From assembly GCF_032884065.1 (NCBI RefSeq), contig NW_027062617.1, forward strand, positions 806,001 through 870,000: a DNA stretch of 64,000 nucleotides, given 5' to 3'. The position numbers and the translations under genes were made by a program. Positions 36,246 to 47,507 of this stretch are shown here, piece after piece (within the stretch, counting starts at the first letter, position 1; each line of letters starts with the position of its first letter). The DNA comes from Artemia franciscana. Its lineage: Eukaryota > Arthropoda > Branchiopoda > Anostraca > Artemiidae. The notes below the pieces were generated by a model. The model saw only the letters and a program-made list of their open reading frames with translations, was not told where the DNA came from and made no database searches.

Positions 36246-37060
36246 CACGTATTGTCATGGTGGCGTGAATATGTATACCAGTGGCTGAAAGGAACGTAGC
36301 TTTTCCATTTTAAACCTCTCAGAAATAACTTTAATTTGGTAAATTTATATCTAATTACACCCCCCCCCTGTTGAAGCTGCTCGCTTAGGGGTGGGTCAGC
36401 CCTTGGGTGTCACAGGCTGGGAACAGAGAGAAAATAATGCCTAGAAAAAATGATCAAAATGCAGAATTAAGTCACATGTTTGTTGTTCCCATTTTCCTAT
36501 GTTTTTAGTAAACCTAAATCGTTCTCTAAGAGATCATCTCTAAACATTATCTATGAAGGAGTATTTTCATATGTTTTGAGCAAGCGTATATTATTTTCCA
36601 AGAAAATGTCTCTTGAAACTCTTTACGAAGGACCCTCCAAAACGCTAAAATCATGCAGCTATGAAGTGAAGAATCGCTTCGACGGGTTTATAATACCCTT
36701 CTAAAGTAATACTTAGCAAGCAGGTGCACTTTAAATATAAACAGACACTAGTAATCGATTTTATCCTTAGCATTTCAGTTATTGTAATCATAGCAAAAAC
36801 ATAAAAAATAGCTTAATCACTCTAGTAGGTGGGGACACGGGAATTCTCCGTGTGAGGAATTGGTTATTTCGTAGAATCTATTTCCTGAATCATAAAATTA
36901 GAAATAGATTGCTGGTCCAGCTGTCTGGGGCGCAGTTCCATTGGACGAAAATGGCCCTTTCGAATGCTAAGTGGGCTAAAAATCATTAGAATATGATGGT
37001 TCCCTGCTGAAAATGCCTTGAAACAAAAAGAAATCCCGAAAAAAGTCTCTTAAAGTGTTA
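36246..37060. other. Spacer; short internally repeated ORF
   Basis: An open frame at 36480-36704 contains a ~26-residue duplication ('FSKRSSLNIIYEG' / 'FSKKMSLETLYEG'). I do not recognise it; it could be a chance frame over a ~75-bp tandem duplication. Nothing else is visible. Confidence 0.3.
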
Positions 37061-37064
37061 TGTA

Positions 37065-37250
37065 ACACCGATGTTTGTACCGTCATTACTTAACATTCCA
37101 CATATGATTTGCCATTGCCTAACGCCCCAAGTGTGTGCTGCCATTACGTGACATCTCACGTGTACGCAACCATTACTTAAATTCTCATGTATGCACCGCA
37201 ATTAAGTAGCACACACGTGTGCACTGCTATTACATAGCACCCACTTACCT
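37065..37250. repeat. ~36-bp minisatellite
   Basis: About five to six units of 'gcaccgccattacttaacat' + 'cccacgtgt', directly next to the inverted repeat copy at 37254. Confidence 0.7.
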
Positions 37251-37253
37251 GCC

Positions 37254-37527
37254 CTCCTCAGTTACAACCGGGACTTCCCGGTCGGCCCCTGAAGTCTAGC
37301 CTGTCACCCATGATTGCATCATTCCAAATAAATCCATCAAGTCACGCACGATTTCTTGAACCTCAACTTAGGCAAACAATCTCATATTACGTAACATACG
37401 CCTGCATCCCTTAGAAAACATTTTCTATGACGTAATATGCACCTTCCTCTCGAAGAAGCTTAAAAAAGCATTGGGATCGGTACTCGAAGGGGTACTGGCC
37501 CGTAGAAAGCAGAGAGGCATCACTACT
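37254..37527 (-). repeat. Dispersed repeat, minus copy of an inverted pair
   Basis: Reverse-complement match to 23066-23383 from 'agtagtgatg' to 'aactgaggag'. It has fewer of the internal ~45-bp units. Confidence 0.75.
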
Positions 37528-37961
37528 CAGGTATTGTAAAATAAAATTTCTTGAATCTATTGTATTTTAATAATTTAAATTGAAGCACAATACCAAAATT
37601 TTCCCACCAGTTTTTAAAAAATACACTTTGTAGAATATGAATTTGAAACTCCCAGTATAATGAAAACGCTACTAAATTATGTTTTATTTTCCTTTAAAAT
37701 TGTATGTTCAACTACGGTTGCTTTAAATTTTGAACTTGTGAAATAAACATAGTCTAAAAAACCAATCAAATGGACAAGAAAAAAGGGAACCATACCCCGG
37801 TAGAAAGGTGTCCAAACCCCTCTTATTATGTAAGTCCTACATATAACTAGCGGGGCAAATTTACATTATATATAGAGGTTGCGTCGTGGACCCAACTTGA
37901 AAAGGGAAGGAGGCACAAACTGGATTCTTTCCCCTTATCACTGGATTCTGCCATGTTAGAA
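37528..37961. other. No recognisable feature
   Basis: AT-rich spacer. Confidence 0.4.
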
Positions 37962-38105
37962 ACAGAGGACGACATGGCGGAGGTCCTTGTCCAAATATTT
38001 CCTTATTTTCTCTAGATGTTGTTCCACTGGCTGACACTAATCTCGTTTTTCTCTACTTTTTGATTTTTTGATTTATTATATTTTATCTTCTTTTTGTTTC
38101 ATAGG
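37962..38105 (+). mobile_element. PLE-type 3' end fragment (family shared with 53480-53625)
   Basis: 'GAGGACGAC.TGGCGGAGGT' then 'CCTTGTC.AAAT' and downstream 'ctggctga..aaatc', 'cgtttttc' match the minus strand of 53480-53625. The hairpin GAC...GTC next to GAGGA and followed by AAA has the layout of the hammerhead-like motif at PLE ends. No ORF is attached. Confidence 0.4.
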
Positions 38106-38499
38106 TCATAAAGGGTTCTTAAATTGGACAATATTATAACAGACATTTTGGATTTTTTTTTGGATTACGGATGGACAACATTATTTACTATCAAAACAAG
38201 GTAGCCGTAAAAAGCTTTCTTTATAATTAATTAATTGAAAATATCATTTCAATGGAACTGAAGATTTTCACTATTTTGAATTAGATCAGTTTAATTTTTT
38301 GATGATTTGTGCATGTCAAAACATCTTCCTAAAAAGTTGTTTGTCCTGTAATCGAATTCCATATGCTGATTAAGGGTATAAAACATCATCAACGGATTTC
38401 GGGTTTCGATACTAAAGACCTAATTTGATTTGTTTTTTTCTTTTACTATATATCATAGTCAAATCTTGAGTAATGATCTAAATTAACTATAGTAATACA
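38106..38499. other. No recognisable feature
   Basis: AT-rich spacer. Confidence 0.4.
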
Positions 38500-38826
38500 G
38501 GTATGCGCGCTATTTATGAGTTTCTGAGGCAAATACCCGATGTTAAAATTTTGTACCTGAGGTAACTGCAAAAAGGTAAGTAACAACGAGAGCACATCCA
38601 AAACGAGCCATTGTTGCTGCTATACGTCAATGTTCACATAATATTCCTAAGGCTCTGGTACCGACTATCTTTGGCTTTCTCGGGAAATTAGTTTCTTAAT
38701 ATTGACGCAGGTCTGTAGCTACTTTTCTTCAATACAAACAGAGGGTAGAGGAAGAAGAACAAACAAAATTCAAACGGCTTATTGAAGGGTATAAAGAAGT
38801 TCTAGACACATTGAAGCAACTTTTTT
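38500..38826 (+). pseudogene. Unrecognised broken coding fragment, charged C-terminus
   Basis: Several protein-like pieces follow in the same orientation. 'MRAIYEFLRQIPDVKILYLR' (38503-38562) comes first. Then, in another frame, 'RAHPKRAIVAAIRQCSHNIP' and 'KALVPTIFGFLGKLVS' lead to a stop (38590-38694). After two stops in that same frame, 'RRSVATFLQYKQ' and 'RVEEEEQTKFKRLIEGYKEV' end with 'LDTLKQLF' and a stop (38708-38826). The last piece is predicted to be helical, possibly coiled coil. An AG before 'GTCTGTAGC' (38711) could also make it a terminal exon. The composition is more protein-like than the surroundings, so I read it as a decayed gene copy or transposon ORF. I do not recognise the family. 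Confidence 0.35.
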
Positions 38827-39159
38827 AATCGGTAGTAAAGAAAAAAACTAAGATAATTGTTCCAAGCTAAACGATGTCACTTTACGCTACAAACCCCTCA
38901 CTCGACTATTTTAAATGATTTAATTTTGTAAATTTCCAAAAACGATTAATAAATGTTTAAAATTAAAGGTATATTTTCCTTAATTGGCTAATCTATTACT
39001 TTGTATTGATCCTTCAGTACAAAAACAATGACTATTTTCTTCATAAAAAAATTAAATAAAAAAAAAAGAACTAAACTACACAGATAATAAGCGTTTACAT
39101 ACTTCAAGCATATATACCTAAAGGTATTATATAACAAAAGAAAAGGATTTTACAACTGA
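38827..39159. other. No recognisable feature
   Basis: AT-rich spacer. Confidence 0.4.
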
Positions 39160-40029
39160 AAGTAAAGAGCGTTCGTAAAAATCGAACAGAAATCATTTGT
39201 AAATGAGGGGATTTCTCACCTCAAACAATAGTTTAAAAATATTTCAAAGATCATATAACGAAAACTCTGGGGTGGGCACAATTTCTCAGGGCCCGGGGCA
39301 GCCGTTATTAGTTATGACCCGGGAGTGCACATGGTTGTCGTGAAATGGATGCTCATATAAACTTCAGAGAGCGCCCATTTGATTGGATGAAATTTTTGGT
39401 TCAGTTTTTACGAGTCAAAAGAGATCGGAAAGCAGCTAGTCTCCCCCACGCCTTATTTTTTCCAAATGCATCCGATGAAAAGTTTTAGACAGCTGGTTTG
39501 TTAAAAATAGTTCAAAGGTCAGATAATAAAACTCAGATGTTGACGTAACCCCCCAGGGCCCGGGGGCAGGTGTTGTAAATTTTGACCTGGGGGCATATAT
39601 GGTTTGTATGGAAAGGATGCTCGTATGAACTTCAGAGAGGGCTCATTTGAATGGGAATTGAAAGTTCTGGTCCACTTTTTAAGAGACAAAAGAAATCAGC
39701 AGGCAACTAGTCCCCCACGCCCTTTTTCAACAAACAAATCCGATGCAAATTTGAGATAGGTATTTTTCTTAAAAATAGTTCAAAGGTCAGATAGTTCAAT
39801 AACGGAAACTCCGGTGTCGACATAACCCCCCAGGGCTCGGGGACAGGTGTTGTAAGTCATCTCCATCGGGCATATAAGCTTCTTATGAAAGGGATACTCG
39901 TATAAATTTCAAAGAGGGCTCATTTGATTGGAAATTGAAAGTTCTAGTGCACTTTTTAAGAGTAAAGAGATCCGAGGGCAATTAGCTCCCCCCAAGCTTT
40001 TTTTCCCAAACCCATCCAATACAAATTTT
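39160..40029. repeat. ~290-bp tandem array, left block
   Basis: It starts with an HP-like piece ('ctgaaagtaaagagcg'), then units with 'ttcaaaggtcagataa', 'acccccagggcccgggggca', 'gtgttgtaagttatg', 'ggctcatttgattggaaatt', 'gaaagttctagttcactttt', 'caactagtcccccacgccct'. Starts are near 39235, 39510 and 39775. Confidence 0.75.
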
Positions 40030-40095
40030 GACATAAAGAAAGAAGACTGTCAAAGGTGGGGTTTTTAAAAGCCAAATGAAAATACTGAAGAAAAC
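40030..40095 (-). repeat. Inverted PLE leader fragment
   Basis: Its reverse complement ('attcgctttctgtgttttct', 'tcagtattttcatttg', 'ccc.accttt') matches 41058-41135, the leader just before the PLE start at 41142. It is an inverted head piece placed in front of a 5'-truncated copy. Confidence 0.65.
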
Positions 40096-40124
40096 ACAGA
40101 AAGCGAATATTATAATAGAATAGA

Positions 40125-40620
40125 TAGGTGAAAACTCTGGTGTCTATAGAATTCCTTGCTTTTGTGGTCCTTGGTACATCGGGAGAACTGATCAACGATT
40201 TACGGATAGATTAACTCAGCACTCTTCCTCAATTAATAACACTCTTAAAAAGCGAAAAAAAAAAAAAATTTTGACTCTGCCGTCTCAGAGCACATATTTA
40301 ATAATCCAGACCTTACCGTTTATTTAACCAGGCTAGCTTAATTTCGCATGACAAAGGTATTGTCCAGCACTACAGAGAAGCTGATGAAATTTATAAATAC
40401 CAACATTTAGGTCTAGCTTTAAACAGAGATTCAGGTGATTTAAGAATAAATGAGTCGTATTTCGGTTTACTCAAAAGAGAAGCCGATACTTTAGTAATCC
40501 CTGAAATAAACGTTGAACCACTTCCCCAATCACATAATCAAATACATAATCAACCCCTTAGGTCTCAAAGGGTATCCGCAAGAAATGCAATGGTTAAAAT
40601 CAAAAATCAGGTGACATAGT
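40125..40620 (+). pseudogene. Second PLE lineage: GIY-YIG endonuclease fragment
   Basis: Open from about 40127 to a stop at about 40338: 'SGVYRIPCFCGPWYIGRTDQ' and 'RFTDRLTQHSSSINNTLKK' contain the GIY-YIG core (GVY, YIG-RT) and Cys pair of PLE endonucleases; 'FDSAVSEHIFNNP' follows. After the stop, traces of the C-terminal region continue with frame changes to about 40620. It is 5' truncated (no RT). It differs clearly in sequence from the 4.7-14.4 kb PLE and from the one at 46.8 kb. Confidence 0.75.
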
Positions 40621-40705
40621 TCTCCAATTTATTCAATTGCTGCTTCCTTTGTTCGAGTGAATGAATGTTTTCTTTTATTTCTCAGTAGTTCGGTAGTATC
40701 TGTCG

Positions 40706-41015
40706 TCGGTAGTTCAAATTTGTTTGGAGTTTGCGCAAATCGTGGGTATTGGCGAATATCTCACTTGATTGTTTGTTAGGTATTTGATTTTAATTTTTAG
40801 TCTTTTATAGAATTTCATTTAATTTTTGGTGTTTTTTTCATAGGTTTTGTTGTATAGGTTTTGTCGGTAGTTCAAATTTGTTTGGAGTTTGCGCAAATCG
40901 TGGGTATTGGCGAATATCTCACTTGATTGTTTGTTAGGTATTTGATTTTAATTTTTAGTCTTTTATTGAATTTCAATTAATTTTTGGTGTTTTTTTCATA
41001 GGTTTTGTTGTACTT
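40706..41015 (+). repeat. Two direct copies of a ~155-bp PLE leader segment
   Basis: 'gtcggtagttcaaatttgtt' to 'ttcataggttttgttgta' is present at 40706-40860 and again, nearly identical, at 40865-41013. It lies between the 3' end of the truncated PLE and the start of a next copy, the place of a PLE junction repeat. Confidence 0.8.
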
Positions 41016-41141
41016 TCCGAGCTTGTTTTTTAGTAAAATAGAGGCAGTTGTTCTCTCGACATATTCGCTTTCTGTGTTTTCTTCAGTGTTTTCATTTGAC
41101 CTTTAAAAGCCCCATTTTTGATCGTTTTCTTTCTTTTTGTT

Positions 41142-41198
41142 ATGGCAGGCCAATGTGGATTAAGAAATTATCTTTATACAAACTTTGAGAGAGTCGTT
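41142..41198 (+). pseudogene. N-terminus of a second PLE copy, truncated
   Basis: 'MAGQCGLRNYLYTNFERVVYL' matches the opening of units A, B and D ('MERQCGLRHYLRHAYGEHLT'). After ~19 codons the sequence turns into the ~290-bp array. It shows that this lineage also integrated as an overlapping tandem: the 3' part of one copy followed by the 5' start of the next. Confidence 0.7.
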
Positions 41199-43150
41199 TA
41201 TCTAAAATAGTTCAAAGTTCAGATAACAAAAAATCCAGGTAGACACAACACCCCAGAGCCCGGGGGCAAGTGTTTTAAGTTATGCCCCGGAGATGTATCA
41301 GGTTTTTATTTAAGAGATGTTCCTATAAAATTTTAAAGTGGCTCATTTGATTGGAAATTGAAAGTTCTAGTTCACTTTTTAAGAGTCAAAAGAGATCCAT
41401 GCGCAACTAGCCCCCCCCCCCCCCCGTTCCAGAGCTCCCCCCCCCCAAAGCCATCCAATACAAATTTTGAGATATCCATTTTTTAAAAATAGTCCAAACA
41501 TACAAATAAGAAAAATTCGGGGTCAACAGAACCTCCCAGTGTCCAGGGGCAAGTGTTAACTTATGCCCCGAAGGCGTATAAGGTTTTTATACAACTCATA
41601 ATTTACATAAAGTATAAACTTCTAAGGTGGCTCATTTGACTGGAAATTGTAATTTCTAGTTACCTTTTTATGAGTCAAAAGTTAACGGAGGGTATCTACC
41701 CCCCTCCCCTGATGCAAACACCCTCTTTTCCCCAAAAGCATCAAATGAAGATCGCCAGTTTGTTTGAAATAGTCCAACGATATGATAACAAATATTTCGT
41801 TATATACATCGGCTACAGTTATTTAGAGTAGCCCCTACCCCAGAGACAGGGGAAAAATTGTCACTTATATCGGGGGGGCATATAAGGTTTTTATGAAAGC
41901 GGTGGTCGTATAAACTTTGGAGGGCACTCAAATGATTAGAAATTAAAAGTTATAATTCACCCTTTAAGAGTCAAAAGTGACCCAATGGCGACTAGCCTTG
42001 CCTTCCTACTATACTTCTTTTTCCCAAATACATCTAATCGAATTTTTTATACACACATTTTTTCAAAATAGACACAAGAGAATATAACAAATTTTCAAGT
42101 ATAAATAACCCCCCCCCCCAAGAACCCAGAAGCAAGTGTTGTAAAATTCTCCCTGGGGATACATGAGGCTTTTATGGAAGTTATGGTCATATAAGCTTCG
42201 GAGGGGGCTCATTCGATTTTAAATCAGGATTTTAACCGCCACTCTTAAGAGTTAAAGGTGATCAGAGGGCAACTAGTTCCCCTAAGACCCTTTTTCCCAA
42301 ATGCATCCAATCAAAAGTTTGAAATAACTATTTGGTTCAAAATAGTTTATAGATCAGACAACAAAAACTTCGGGGTCGACAAATCACCCCAGATACCGGG
42401 AGCAAGTGTTGTAAGCTATACTCCGAGGGCATATAAGGCTTTATGTAAGGGGTGGTGTATAAACCTCTGAGATGGCTCGTTTGATTGGAAATTAAAAGTT
42501 CTAGTTACCTTTTTAAGAGTAATCAAAAGTGATCAGAGGGAATTCACACCCTCATGTGTTCTCCCCAAATACATCCAATAAATATTATGAGATAGGCATT
42601 TTGTTCTAAATAGTCCAAAATTCAAAATTACTATAAATTCGGGGATTGAGAAATCCTCCAAAGCACCCAGGACAAGAATTGTAACTTATGTAAGTTGCAA
42701 GTTCTTAAGAACCGAAAGTTATCAAAAAATAACAAGCTCCCTCCCCCCCCCCCCCCTGTGGCTTTTTTCTCCAATTTCATCTTATTAAAAAAAAATTATA
42801 ATTGCCATTTTGTTAAAAATAGTCCAAAATTCAAATTATTATAACATAAGGGGTTGAAAAATCTTCCCTAGCCCCCGTCGCCGGGATTTTAACTTATGCT
42901 AGTTGCCCATTATTGGAAGATTAAGCTCTGTGGAAGGGGTGGTTGTATTAACTTTGGAGGTGGCTCATTCGATCGGAAATTGCCACTTCTAACTCTTTTT
43001 TAAGAGTCAAATGTGATCAATAGCGAATTGACCCACTCCCCGCTTTCCCAAAGGGTATCCCGTCAGAATTTGGGGAAAGCCATTTTGTTCAAAATAGTTC
43101 ATAGATTACATAACTATGCTTCCAGGGTTTACCCTCCCAGCCTCGGGGAA
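41199..43150. repeat. ~290-bp tandem array, right block
   Basis: Units restart near 41210, 41480, 41770, 42065, 42350, 42600, 42820 and 43080 with the same landmarks as the left block. They are more diverged toward the right, with C-rich homopolymers (41410-41427, 42110, 42743). Confidence 0.75.
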
Positions 43151-43164
43151 ATGGCTCTGAGTTC

Positions 43165-43410
43165 TGGATCTTAATTATTGTTTCTTTGATACTTTCCTTA
43201 ATTTGATATTTGGATTTAACGATTTACGCGGTTTACGGTGGCTTCGGTTTACGGTGCGAGGGCTGTAAGTTATGAAAGTTGCTCATTGTTACTTTGATAC
43301 TTTGTTTACTTTGATACCTTATTAACTTTGATCCTTTTTTTTTACTTTGATAATTTTCTACTTTGATATTGTTACTTTGATACTAGTTTTGATACTTTGA
43401 TGAAAGTTTG
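43165..43410. repeat. 'actttgata' simple repeat
   Basis: Irregular runs of 'tttactttgatac' (12-16 bp). Confidence 0.85.
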
Positions 43411-43554
43411 ATGTTGAAAAAAAAAATCTTATTTTGAAATAAGGAGTTTTGTAAAATCTTGAATTTTTTTGCAATCAAAAAGGAACAAAAACTACTTTAA
43501 AAAACTTTCCGAAAGTTTTTAACCCCTTCTTTCGATTCTTTCCAAAAAAATTGG

Positions 43555-44035
43555 GGTCATGGACTTCTAATGAATGGTGTCTTCACTACAAACAAGAGTA
43601 TGGCAACTGCCCTTTTCCCAAACGGTAAAAGTATCATTTTCTTACTTAATTAACCAATTATCTTACTTAGAATTATCATTCTCTTAATTAAGTGGCTACA
43701 AAGCTCTGCGAATTTTTTCTTGTGATTATTGTGAGAACAGAACTCAAAGACAAGTGAGAATTGGATTAAGGATTGGTTGTTAGACCACGGTCGTCTTCAG
43801 GGAGTAGGGGTATATGTACTTCTAATGAACAGGGTCTTCACTACAAGCAAGAGAATAGCTACTGCCCGTTTCCCTAACGGTAAAAGCATCATTCTCTTGC
43901 TTAAATGACCAATTTTCTTACTTTGCCATTCTCTTACTTCAGTGGCTACAAATTTCTGCAAAATTAGTTTACATTTTTTTTTATAATAATAGAGAAAACA
44001 GAATTCAAACGCAAATTGGCTGTGATAATTCAAAG
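43555..44035. repeat. Two direct copies of a ~250-bp segment
   Basis: 'acttctaatgaa.ggtgtctt' + 'cactacaa.caagag', 'ctaacggtaaaag.atcatt' and 'agtggctacaaa..tctg' occur at 43562-43740 and 43815-44000. Between them, on the minus strand, 'CTGAAGACGACC' + 'GTGGTC' (43774-43801) recalls a PLE end. Confidence 0.7.
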
Positions 44036-44219
44036 TGTGGCATATGCCATTTTTGTAACTTTTCAGTAGAGCCCAAAAATGGGAAATAGTTTGTTGGCTG
44101 TGGTTTTGTGACGGATGGGGCTAATGGAGATAAAGGGAACATTCTCTAAACAAACGTTTTATGCTCTTTTCAGTTGTATAGATTAAATTCATTTATCTCG
44201 AATGAATTCAAAATCATTC

Positions 44220-44840
44220 GATTTTATAGCCTATTTGTCTTTTTTCCTCGACATAAAAAGGAGGCAAACGCCAGGTCCCCATGTTTTAACTCCATAAGAT
44301 AATCCTCTTCTGTCATTTTGAATTGCAGCAAGACCTAAAGAAATCTGGCCATTCTTTTGCACTATCAGATATACCTGCCTTTGAGAATTGTTTTGATGCG
44401 TAATTTATCTTTGAGCCCCCCCCTGGTCGAAATTCGAGAGGTTTCAACGGAAGTCTTAATTAATGGCGTATGTCTCCCTCTTCCTTGACCAAAAAAGAAG
44501 GAAACCCCAATATCCCCATGTTGTAACTCCACAAGATAATCCTAATCCTTTCATTGAGAAGTGTAACAAGACCATAAATATGGCGAATTTGTTAACACTA
44601 TCAGTAGAGCTGCCTCCAAACTCAATTTCATGTTTAATTTACCTTCAACCCTCGTTCTGTTGAAGTTCAAGATACTTTATTCAGCCTTCCTTTTTCGTAC
44701 TAGCTTCCTTTTTTCTTTCCCTTGGATCATTTCAAAATCAATTGCAATATCCTGCCGGAATGTGGCTATTTTTGTTCATTCTATTGGACTGGGCACATCT
44801 GAACCTTCTTTTGGTATCCAATTTCCTAAAGACCATCGTT
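44220..44840. repeat. Partial direct duplication
   Basis: 'gga.gcaaacgcca' / 'ccccatgttttaactccataagataatcct' near 44260 is repeated near 44500 ('ccccatgttgtaactccaca' + 'agataatcct'). The ORFs here show no recognisable domain. Confidence 0.5.
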
Positions 44841-45409
44841 TTATGGAAGTACTTTGAAACTCAACATGTAATGACTCTACCTATTTGTAGTCTCTTCTTT
44901 CTCTTTTTGTAATCTAGGATTTAAGATAATATAATTGTTTTCATTCAAATAATACAAAGGTGAAAAATAAGAAACTCAATCATTGACACAACTTTTTGAA
45001 AGAACTTCGAATGATACAAAAGTAAAATATTATGAACAAAATAATCACACAATCTCTTTGTAAGAGTGAAAGATGTACATGTACAAGACGCACAAAAGTG
45101 ATGAGATTCAAAAAATGACGAAACAAGTTTACGCTTCGGCGTATTCCAGGACGAAAAATATTTTTATTGTGATTAACGCAAAATTCTATTTACGCCACTT
45201 TTTAGTCGAATCTACAAGAAGGATGAATAGTGAAGTAGCTTATTTTGTTGTTGTTTAAATATCATCCCTTTGGCATCCTTCAAAACACGTGGTTAGATCA
45301 GATGTCCCTTCATTCACTTGTAAGTCAATCCAAAATACTGATTTCCATTGGCAAATCATTCATACGCTTCGATTTCTGTTTCAGGAAATCAGACTTTGCA
45401 AAACTTTGA
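44841..45409. other. No recognisable feature
   Basis: Spacer sequence. Confidence 0.4.
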
Positions 45410-46325
45410 CTCTTTGTTTGACTCTTTCTCTCAACTCTACTTTTTAAAACAGTAAAAATCTTTAGCGTAAAGAGCGGGGCGTTGAGAAACGAACAGCCCC
45501 TTTCATATACGGAGTATTTTCTGTTCGTTTGAAGTTTTAATGTCGCTCCTTACTTTCAGTTAAAAAAAACTATTTTTTTTTAGTTTCTGAACGTTTTCGA
45601 ATAAGTGCATGTTTTGATTTCGGCTCTCCGCACATAAATAATTAAAACGAAATTTACATATTAATTTTTTTTGGCTAAACGGCTTTCTCATGGTTTTGAT
45701 AGGACGATTTTGAGAAAAAAAGGAGCGCGGGAGTAGGCCTAGTTACCCTCCAATTTTTTGGTTATTTAAAAAGGCAACTAGAGCTGTTAACTTTTTACAA
45801 ACGTTTTTATTAGTAAAAATATGCGTAACTTACGAATTAACTTATGTAACAAACTTCTATATTCTTATGTTTTTATCACTTATCTGCAGGGGTTCACCCC
45901 TCGTCAATACCTCGCTATCAACACTAAAGCTTAAATTTTGTCCCAGTTCCTTAAGAATGACCCCTGTTTCACAAAGGCCGCAGAACAAATAAATGAAATT
46001 AATAAAATTACTTTAGCTTGAAGAGCAAGGAATTAGGAGGAGGTGAACCCCTCATATTCGTAATAATTTCTGTTCGTTTTAATTTTTAATGCTGCTCCTT
46101 ACTTTCAGTTGAAAAAACTTTTTCATATTTATTTTGTCATTGTTTTTTCAAAAAATACTAGAAAAATCCTCTGTCCCCTTCACGGAAATTTTCTTCCCCT
46201 ATTACAAATTCCTCCATGGAAAGTTCCCCTCCCCATTACCCGTTCCCCTCAACCCTCCCCCCCCAACCAAAAAAATTCTCCTGAAAGCGTCTGTACACTT
46301 CCCAATAACCATTACTATATGAAAC
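45410..46325 (-). mobile_element. HP-family repeat, first part of a copy split by a PLE
   Basis: 'gagcggggcgttgag', 'aagttttaatgtcgctcctt', 'cccctcgtcaatacctcgct' and 'cacttcccaataaccattac' match the copy at 52245-53490 in the same orientation. It breaks after 'ccattactatatga' and resumes at 47508. Confidence 0.7.
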
Positions 46326-46423
46326 AAATAATTGAAGAAAAAACGGGTTTAATTTTTTTAAATAAAGCAGTGACAACAAAATAAAATAAAAACTACACTT
46401 TAACTAACAAAAAATAAAAATAC

Positions 46424-46466
46424 TCCGAATATTTCGGCCCCACCTCCGGGAGCCTTTCTCAACGGG
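46424..46466 (-). ncRNA. Hammerhead-ribozyme-like motif of the third PLE lineage
   Basis: Minus strand: stem I CCG/CGG, degenerate core UUGAGAA, stem II GGCUCC/GGGGCC, then GAA-AUAU-U. The stems differ from the 4.5-14.6 kb family by paired changes while GAAAUAUUC is unchanged. The core has two substitutions, so this copy is probably inactive. Confidence 0.45.
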
Positions 46467-46799
46467 AAAAAAAAAACAAAAAGGGAGAAAATTACAACAA
46501 TTTAGGACTATTTTTGAGACATTTTAAAATTGCCACGACAACTAAACCAAACCAAAAATATAAACAATCAAATATAAAAGAAACAAGAACTCACATTTTT
46601 AAAAACAAACACTCCCGCACTTGACTGTAACTTTAGAAAAAACTGCAATAATTGTTTCTATTGGCACTTTCCTCTGCCACAATCGCTGTATAAATGGGGA
46701 TCTATCAAAAATGAAAAATATAAATACTTGTAACAATACGAAAAAGAGGTCACCCAACCCCCAAATCCAATCAAAATCTTACAGGTTAATGAAACACAA

Positions 46800-47506
46800 T
46801 TATGAATTATAAATTGAATGGATTTTTTCATTTGCTATTATAGCTGCCGTCCGTTGACTTCTTACAGCATTGACCATGCTTTGACCTCCGTTCGCAAGGT
46901 TATTACTTGTTTCAGGACAATTATGCAAATCAATACTCATTGAAGTTTTTGGCTGGTCTTTAATTAAACTACTATAAATTGAATTTATTTTAAATTCCCC
47001 CTCATCTCTATTGATACTAATACCCCCATAGATAATCTTTTTTATTTCTATAATTTCTCTGAAACTTTGTAAAAGTCCTACAGACTTATCAATAATTTTT
47101 GTCTGATCAAATAAAATACTATGATGAGGAAAATTATACACGTGACCAGCTATAGCGGATTCAAAAGTATCAGGTTTTTTATTTTGTCTTAGCGAGCAAT
47201 CTATCGCATATTTGTGTTGCTGTAGCCTATTTTTTAAGTTCTGCTGTGTTCTACCTACATAAAATTTACCACAAGAGCATGGAATTTTGTATACCCCCTG
47301 TTGTATATTTCTTGGAACTTTATCTTTTCCGTTATTTAGCCATGAGCTTATATTTTGTCCTGATTTAAAAGCTGTTTTTATATTATGTTTTTTTAATTCT
47401 TTCCTTAATTTCTGTGACAACCTTGGGATATAAGGCAAAGTTATGTAATTTGGTTTTTGATTTGATTCATTTTCTTCTAATTTTACAGGTTCCAGTAACT
47501 TTTTTT
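46800..47506 (-). pseudogene. Third PLE lineage: GIY-YIG endonuclease region, 5' truncated
   Basis: Open from the truncation point near 47506 ('LEENESNQKPNYITLPYIPR') to the stop at 46800. The Met at 47438 is internal. The GIY-YIG core is 'GVYKIPCSCGKFYVGRTQQN' with 'LKNRLQQHKYAIDCSL'; then 'ESAIAGHVYNFPHHSILFDQ' and 'FREIIEIKKI' match the C-terminal part of units B and D. No RT is present. The 3' region carries the hammerhead-like motif at 46424-46466. The whole piece (about 46326-47507) sits inside an HP repeat. The frame is unbroken for ~235 codons, so the insertion may be fairly recent. Confidence 0.85.
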
Positions 47507-47507
47507 C

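Noticed and set aside
35937..36248. 103-residue Asn/Ser-rich minus-strand ORF
   Set aside because: Made by a ~33-bp minisatellite with unit length divisible by 3; no splice borders or partner.
46109..46384. Pro-rich plus-strand ORF of 91 residues
   Set aside because: It lies across HP sequence and its PLE insertion border; the matching part of the 52245 copy does not keep it.
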